Positions 21,722-23,966 of a stretch of 23,966 bases of DNA are shown piece by piece. Origin of the DNA: SIG454 sp045578465 (GTDB taxonomy: Bacteria; Bacillota; Clostridia; Monoglobales; Monoglobaceae); assembly GCA_045578465.1 (NCBI GenBank), contig JAZNKJ010000015.1, forward strand, positions 1 to 23,966, read 5' to 3'. Every line of letters begins with the position of its first letter. Position 1 is the first letter of the stretch. The translations under genes and the position numbers were made by a program. The notes beneath the pieces are model-generated. The model was given only the letters and a program-made list of their open reading frames with translations, was not told the origin of the DNA and searched no databases.

Positions 21722-21748
21722 AAGGGTGCAAAATGCACCCTTTTTTTA
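21721..21748. terminator. Bidirectional terminator between the lipoprotein gene and ruvC
   Basis: A perfect 10-bp stem (21721-21730 with 21734-21743), AAA loop, seven T. It starts at the last base of the lipoprotein stop and runs into the last codons of ruvC. Confidence 0.9.
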
Positions 21749-22237
21749 TTTAAGTAAATTCATAAGTCCGCCTGAGGAATGAGCGTGGCAGATTGCTATT
21801 GCCAATGCATCGGCGGTGTCATCAGGCTTTGGAACTTTCTCTAAATTGAGAAGTGACTTAACCATCTGCTGAACCTGTCCCTTGTCCGCTCTTCCGTAGC
21901 CTACAACCGCTTGTTTAACTTGCAGAGGGGTATATTCAAAAACAGGGATATTTAGGTTCATCGCCGCGAGAACAATAATCCCTCTTGCCTGAGCAACATT
22001 TATGGCTGTTTTTTGGTTACTGTTAAAGAACAACTCCTCAATTGCCATAGCGTCAGGCTTTTCTCTCTCGATTATCTCAGAGACGCCGTCATAAATTTTC
22101 TTAAAACGGACAAACATATCCTCTTTTGCCTCGGTTGTAACCGCCCCATAATCTGCTACCTTGAACTTGTTGCCGATATAGTCAACAACTCCGTAGCCAA
22201 CAATTGCGAAACCGGGGTCAATACCAAGTATTCTCAT
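21746..22237 (-). CDS. ruvC: Holliday junction resolvase RuvC
   Basis: 163 residues; the dimeric nuclease that cuts four-way junctions after recombination. The four acidic catalytic residues align with the E. coli set: Asp7 (GIDPG), Glu67 (AIEELFF), Asp140 and Asp143 (KPDDTADALA). The DNA-binding Phe-Phe-Asn (70-72) and the SNQKTAINVAQARG helix are intact. Start ATG at 22237 with an AAGGGCGG site. RuvA and RuvB, often downstream in Bacillota, are absent here: a terminator follows at once. A promoter is not clear in the AT-rich region shared with argG. Confidence 0.95.
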   Translation of the reverse strand: MRILGIDPGFAIVGYGVVDYIGNKFKVADYGAVTTEAKEDMFVRFKKIYDGVSEIIEREKPDAMAIEELFFNSNQKTAINVAQARGIIVLAAMNLNIPVFEYTPLQVKQAVVGYGRADKGQVQQMVKSLLNLEKVPKPDDTADALAIAICHAHSSGGLMNLLK

Positions 22238-22297
22238 AACAAAACCGCCCTTATTTTTCCTTGCATAATAAAATTTACTAAAAAATCAAATTTAATA

Positions 22298-22326
22298 TTG
22301 AAAATCGCCGAAAGATGTAGTATAAT
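22298..22326 (+). promoter_or_regulatory. Promoter of argG
   Basis: TTGAAA (22298-22303), 17-bp spacer, TATAAT (22321-22326). The leader is about 54 nt and contains a palindrome at 22347-22363. Confidence 0.85.
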
Positions 22327-22346
22327 AAGAACATTGTATCATATGT

Positions 22347-22363
22347 TGTTGAAATTTTCAACA
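22347..22363 (+). promoter_or_regulatory. Perfect 17-bp palindrome in the argG leader, possible ArgR operator
   Basis: TGTTGAAATTTTCAACA is an 8-1-8 inverted repeat, 21 bp after the -10. Its TTGAA/TTCAA halves recall the TGAAT/ATTCA halves of ARG boxes, but spacing and flanks are not a clean match. It is too small and AT-rich to be a strong RNA hairpin. Confidence 0.4.
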
Positions 22364-22386
22364 GTTAAAATAGGAGGTTTATAATT

Positions 22387-23604
22387 ATGGCAAAGGAAAA
22401 AGTTGTTCTTGCATATTCAGGGGGTCTTGATACTTCAATTATTATCAATTGGCTTATCGAGAACTATGGCTATGAAGTTATCGCAGTTTGTGGCGATGTT
22501 GGTCAGGGTAAAGAAACTGACGGTTTAGAGGAAAGAGCCCTCAGAAGCGGTGCTTCAAAGTGCTATATCGAAGATTTAAGAGCTGAATATGTTAAGGATT
22601 TTATATTCCCAACAGTTAAAGCAGGGGCAGTTTATGAGGATAAGTATCTTTTAGGTACATCCCACGCTCGTCCTATTATCGCAAAGAGATTGGTTGAAAT
22701 CGCTCTTAAAGAGGGCGCAACTGCAATCTGCCACGGCGCAACAGGAAAGGGCAACGACCAGGTTCGTTTTGAGCTTACAATAAAGGCTCTCGCTCCTCAT
22801 CTTAAAATTATTGCTCCTTGGAGAATATGGGACATTAAGTCAAGAGAAGATGCAATTGATTATGCAGAGGCTCACGGCATTGAAATCCCTGTAACTAAGA
22901 AGGATTTATACTCCCGTGACAGAAATATCTGGCACATCAGCCATGAAGGAATGGACCTTGAAGACCCGGCAAATATGCCACAGTTTGAGAACTTATTAAA
23001 GCTTACAGTTCCACCAACAAAAACACCTGACGAGCCAAGATTTGTTACAATCGGCTTTGAAAAGGGAGAACCTGTATCTGTTGACGGCGAAAAGCTTGAC
23101 CCGCTTCCGCTTGTTGAAAAGCTTAACGAAATCGGCGGGGCTTACGGAATCGGTATTGCCGACATCGTTGAAGACAGATTAGTTGGAATGAAGTCAAGAG
23201 GTGTTTATGAAACACCGGGCGGAACAATTCTTTATGCGGCTCATCGTGAGCTTGAATACCTCTGCCTTGACAGACAGACTCAGTCCTTTAAGCATACTGT
23301 TGCAAATAAGTTTGCAGAGCTTTTATATGACGGTCTCTGGTATACACCTCTCCGTGAAGCACTTTCCGCTTTCGTTGATTCAACTCAGGAAACTGTTACA
23401 GGCGAAGTTAAGCTTATGCTTTATAAGGGAAGCATTATAAACGCAGGCTCAAAATCACCATATTCATTATATAATGAAACAATCGCAAGCTTTGGCGACA
23501 GCCAGGAACTTTACAGCCATAAGGATTCCGAAGGCTTTATCAATCTCTTCGGTCTCCCATTAAAAGTCAGAGCTTTAATGGAAAAGGAAAACAAGAATAA
23601 GTAA
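22387..23604 (+). CDS. argG: Argininosuccinate synthase
   Basis: 405 residues, standard length. Condenses citrulline with aspartate using ATP, the penultimate step of arginine synthesis. The PP-loop AYSGGLDTS at 9-17 binds ATP; the citrulline and aspartate segments GTSHARP (about 90) and GATGKGNDQVRFE (about 118-130) and YSRDRNIWHISHEG (about 178-191) are intact. Start ATG at 22387 with an AGGAGG site. The stop at 23602-23604 is followed by a hairpin and, after 58 bp, by the relic argH start. ArgH proper begins at 23843, so the classic argGH operon is interrupted here by a small insertion. Codons suggest good expression. Confidence 0.97.
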   Translation: MAKEKVVLAYSGGLDTSIIINWLIENYGYEVIAVCGDVGQGKETDGLEERALRSGASKCYIEDLRAEYVKDFIFPTVKAGAVYEDKYLLGTSHARPIIAKRLVEIALKEGATAICHGATGKGNDQVRFELTIKALAPHLKIIAPWRIWDIKSREDAIDYAEAHGIEIPVTKKDLYSRDRNIWHISHEGMDLEDPANMPQFENLLKLTVPPTKTPDEPRFVTIGFEKGEPVSVDGEKLDPLPLVEKLNEIGGAYGIGIADIVEDRLVGMKSRGVYETPGGTILYAAHRELEYLCLDRQTQSFKHTVANKFAELLYDGLWYTPLREALSAFVDSTQETVTGEVKLMLYKGSIINAGSKSPYSLYNETIASFGDSQELYSHKDSEGFINLFGLPLKVRALMEKENKNK

Positions 23605-23610
23605 TTTCGA

Positions 23611-23637
23611 TTTACGGCAGAGTTTCTCTGCCGTAAA
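23611..23637 (+). terminator. Hairpin after argG
   Basis: A perfect 12-bp stem, TTTACGGCAGAG/CTCTGCCGTAAA, TTT loop. The tail (CTTATAG) lacks a T run, so it is likely a weak terminator or an mRNA 3'-stabilising element between argG and argH. Confidence 0.6.
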
Positions 23638-23663
23638 CTTATAGAAAAAAGAGGTAAAAGGTT

Positions 23664-23687
23664 ATGAAACTATGGGTCACTCCGTAA
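23664..23687 (+). pseudogene. Abandoned argH start (MKLW then stop)
   Basis: ATG AAA CTA TGG GTC ACT CCG TAA encodes MKLWVTP. It has a ribosome-site-like AAGAGGTAAAAGG before it. The first 13 bases match the true argH start at 23843 at 12 of 13 positions (ATGAAACTATGGG and ATGAAACTTTGGG). It reads as the original start of argH, cut off from the rest of the gene by the inserted element. Confidence 0.7.
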
Positions 23688-23836
23688 AAAATATGCCGGT
23701 GGCATATTTTTAGGAGGGATTGAGGTGCGACAGCACCTGCAATAAAAAGAAACCCCGAGGGGTTTCTTCGATAATACGCCCCGACAAAGAAAATTTTAAC
23801 GATTGTCTTTGTGTAAAACGGGGAAGTAAGGAGTGA
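23677..23836 (+). repeat. Putative MITE-like inserted element with terminal inverted repeats
   Basis: 160 bp bounded by TCACTCC (23677-23683) and its exact reverse complement GGAGTGA (23830-23836), with imperfect matching a few bases inward (GTA/TAC side, one mismatch). Inside are four hairpins: 23688-23710 (10 bp plus GGT loop), 23723-23738, 23747-23768 (10 bp, GC-rich) and 23779-23823 (CCCCG/CGGGG with ACAAAGA/TCTTTGT). It has no gene. It is flanked by two copies of a 13-bp argH start. Its right end, GTAAGGAGTGA, provides the GGAG ribosome site of argH. The hairpins may terminate some argG transcripts. The element type is inferred from structure; no second copy is in this window. Confidence 0.6.
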
Positions 23837-23842
23837 AGATAG

Positions 23843-23966
23843 ATGAAACTTTGGGGCGGAAGATTTTCAAAATCTACTGATAAAAGCGTTGATGATTTTA
23901 ACTCTTCAATAAGATTTGACCAGAGAATGTATCGCCAGGATATAATGGGAAGTGTTGCCCACGCCA
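23843..23966 (+). CDS. argH: Argininosuccinate lyase, N-terminal part (cut by the window end)
   Basis: The first 41 residues, MKLWGGRFSKSTDKSVDDF, then NSSIRFDQRMYRQDIMGSVAHA, are the conserved ArgH N terminus. The enzyme splits argininosuccinate into arginine and fumarate. Start ATG at 23843, AAGGAG at 23828-23833 with 9-nt spacing; this site belongs to the right end of the inserted element. The catalytic core lies beyond the window. It is the natural partner of argG upstream, but 238 bp separate them instead of the usual short gap. Confidence 0.93.
   Translation, partial: MKLWGGRFSKSTDKSVDDFNSSIRFDQRMYRQDIMGSVAHA

Noticed and set aside
23664..23687. Leader peptide for arginine attenuation of argH
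   Set aside because: The seven codons contain no arginine, and the first 13 bases copy the argH start, so a split gene start explains it better.
1..23966. CRISPR array, IS element with transposase, prophage or integron
   Set aside because: No regularly spaced repeats, transposase, integrase or phage gene is visible on either strand.

Overview
The window is low-GC, densely packed DNA from a strictly anaerobic, Gram-positive-type bacterium, most likely a Clostridia-class Bacillota. The evidence is consensus -35/-10 promoters with 17-bp spacers, strong GGAGG ribosome sites, many hairpin-plus-T-run terminators, RNase J, reverse rubrerythrin and ferritin under PerR, an SLH-domain surface protein and a GGGtGRT protein. 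This looks like ordinary chromosome: housekeeping genes, two tRNAs and a few accessory cassettes. No phage, transposase or CRISPR array is visible.

Layout. 1-2276: a tRNA-Thr cut by the left edge, then an RsuA/RluB-type pseudouridine synthase coupled to a membrane-anchored DHHW protein. 2348-3717: metY, O-acetylhomoserine sulfhydrylase, with its own promoter and terminator. 3774-5567: a secreted SLH plus trypsin-like protease whose leucine codon use differs from its neighbours. 5610-8442: a GH43-like beta-propeller protein and, upstream of it, a two-gene unit of a divergent NifU-like scaffold and a GGGtGRT protein. 8594-11133: an oxidative-stress operon perR - reverse rubrerythrin - ferritin - GNAT-like acyltransferase, with a perfect 7-1-7 Per box at its transcription start. 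11167-11315: tRNA-Pro. 11357-13196: RNase J. 13282-13953: ung.

13977-17172 is the most unusual multigene unit. A HprK-like kinase, a PqqD-like protein, a short S26-type peptidase with a Ser-His dyad and an ABC exporter overlap one another end to end behind one promoter. The set looks like peptide maturation and export, but no precursor, radical SAM or cyclase gene is visible. Divergent from it is an M14 peptidase (17222-18145), followed by a convergent D,D-carboxypeptidase in an operon with tsaE and tsaB (18185-20671). A dCMP deaminase, a small lipoprotein and ruvC follow (20682-22237).

22298-23966 holds argG and the start of argH. Between them lies a 160-bp, hairpin-rich insertion bounded by TCACTCC/GGAGTGA inverted repeats. 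It splits off an abandoned copy of the argH start (MKLW, then a stop three codons later), and the element's right end now supplies the argH ribosome site. This is the clearest sign of a small, possibly undescribed mobile repeat in the window.
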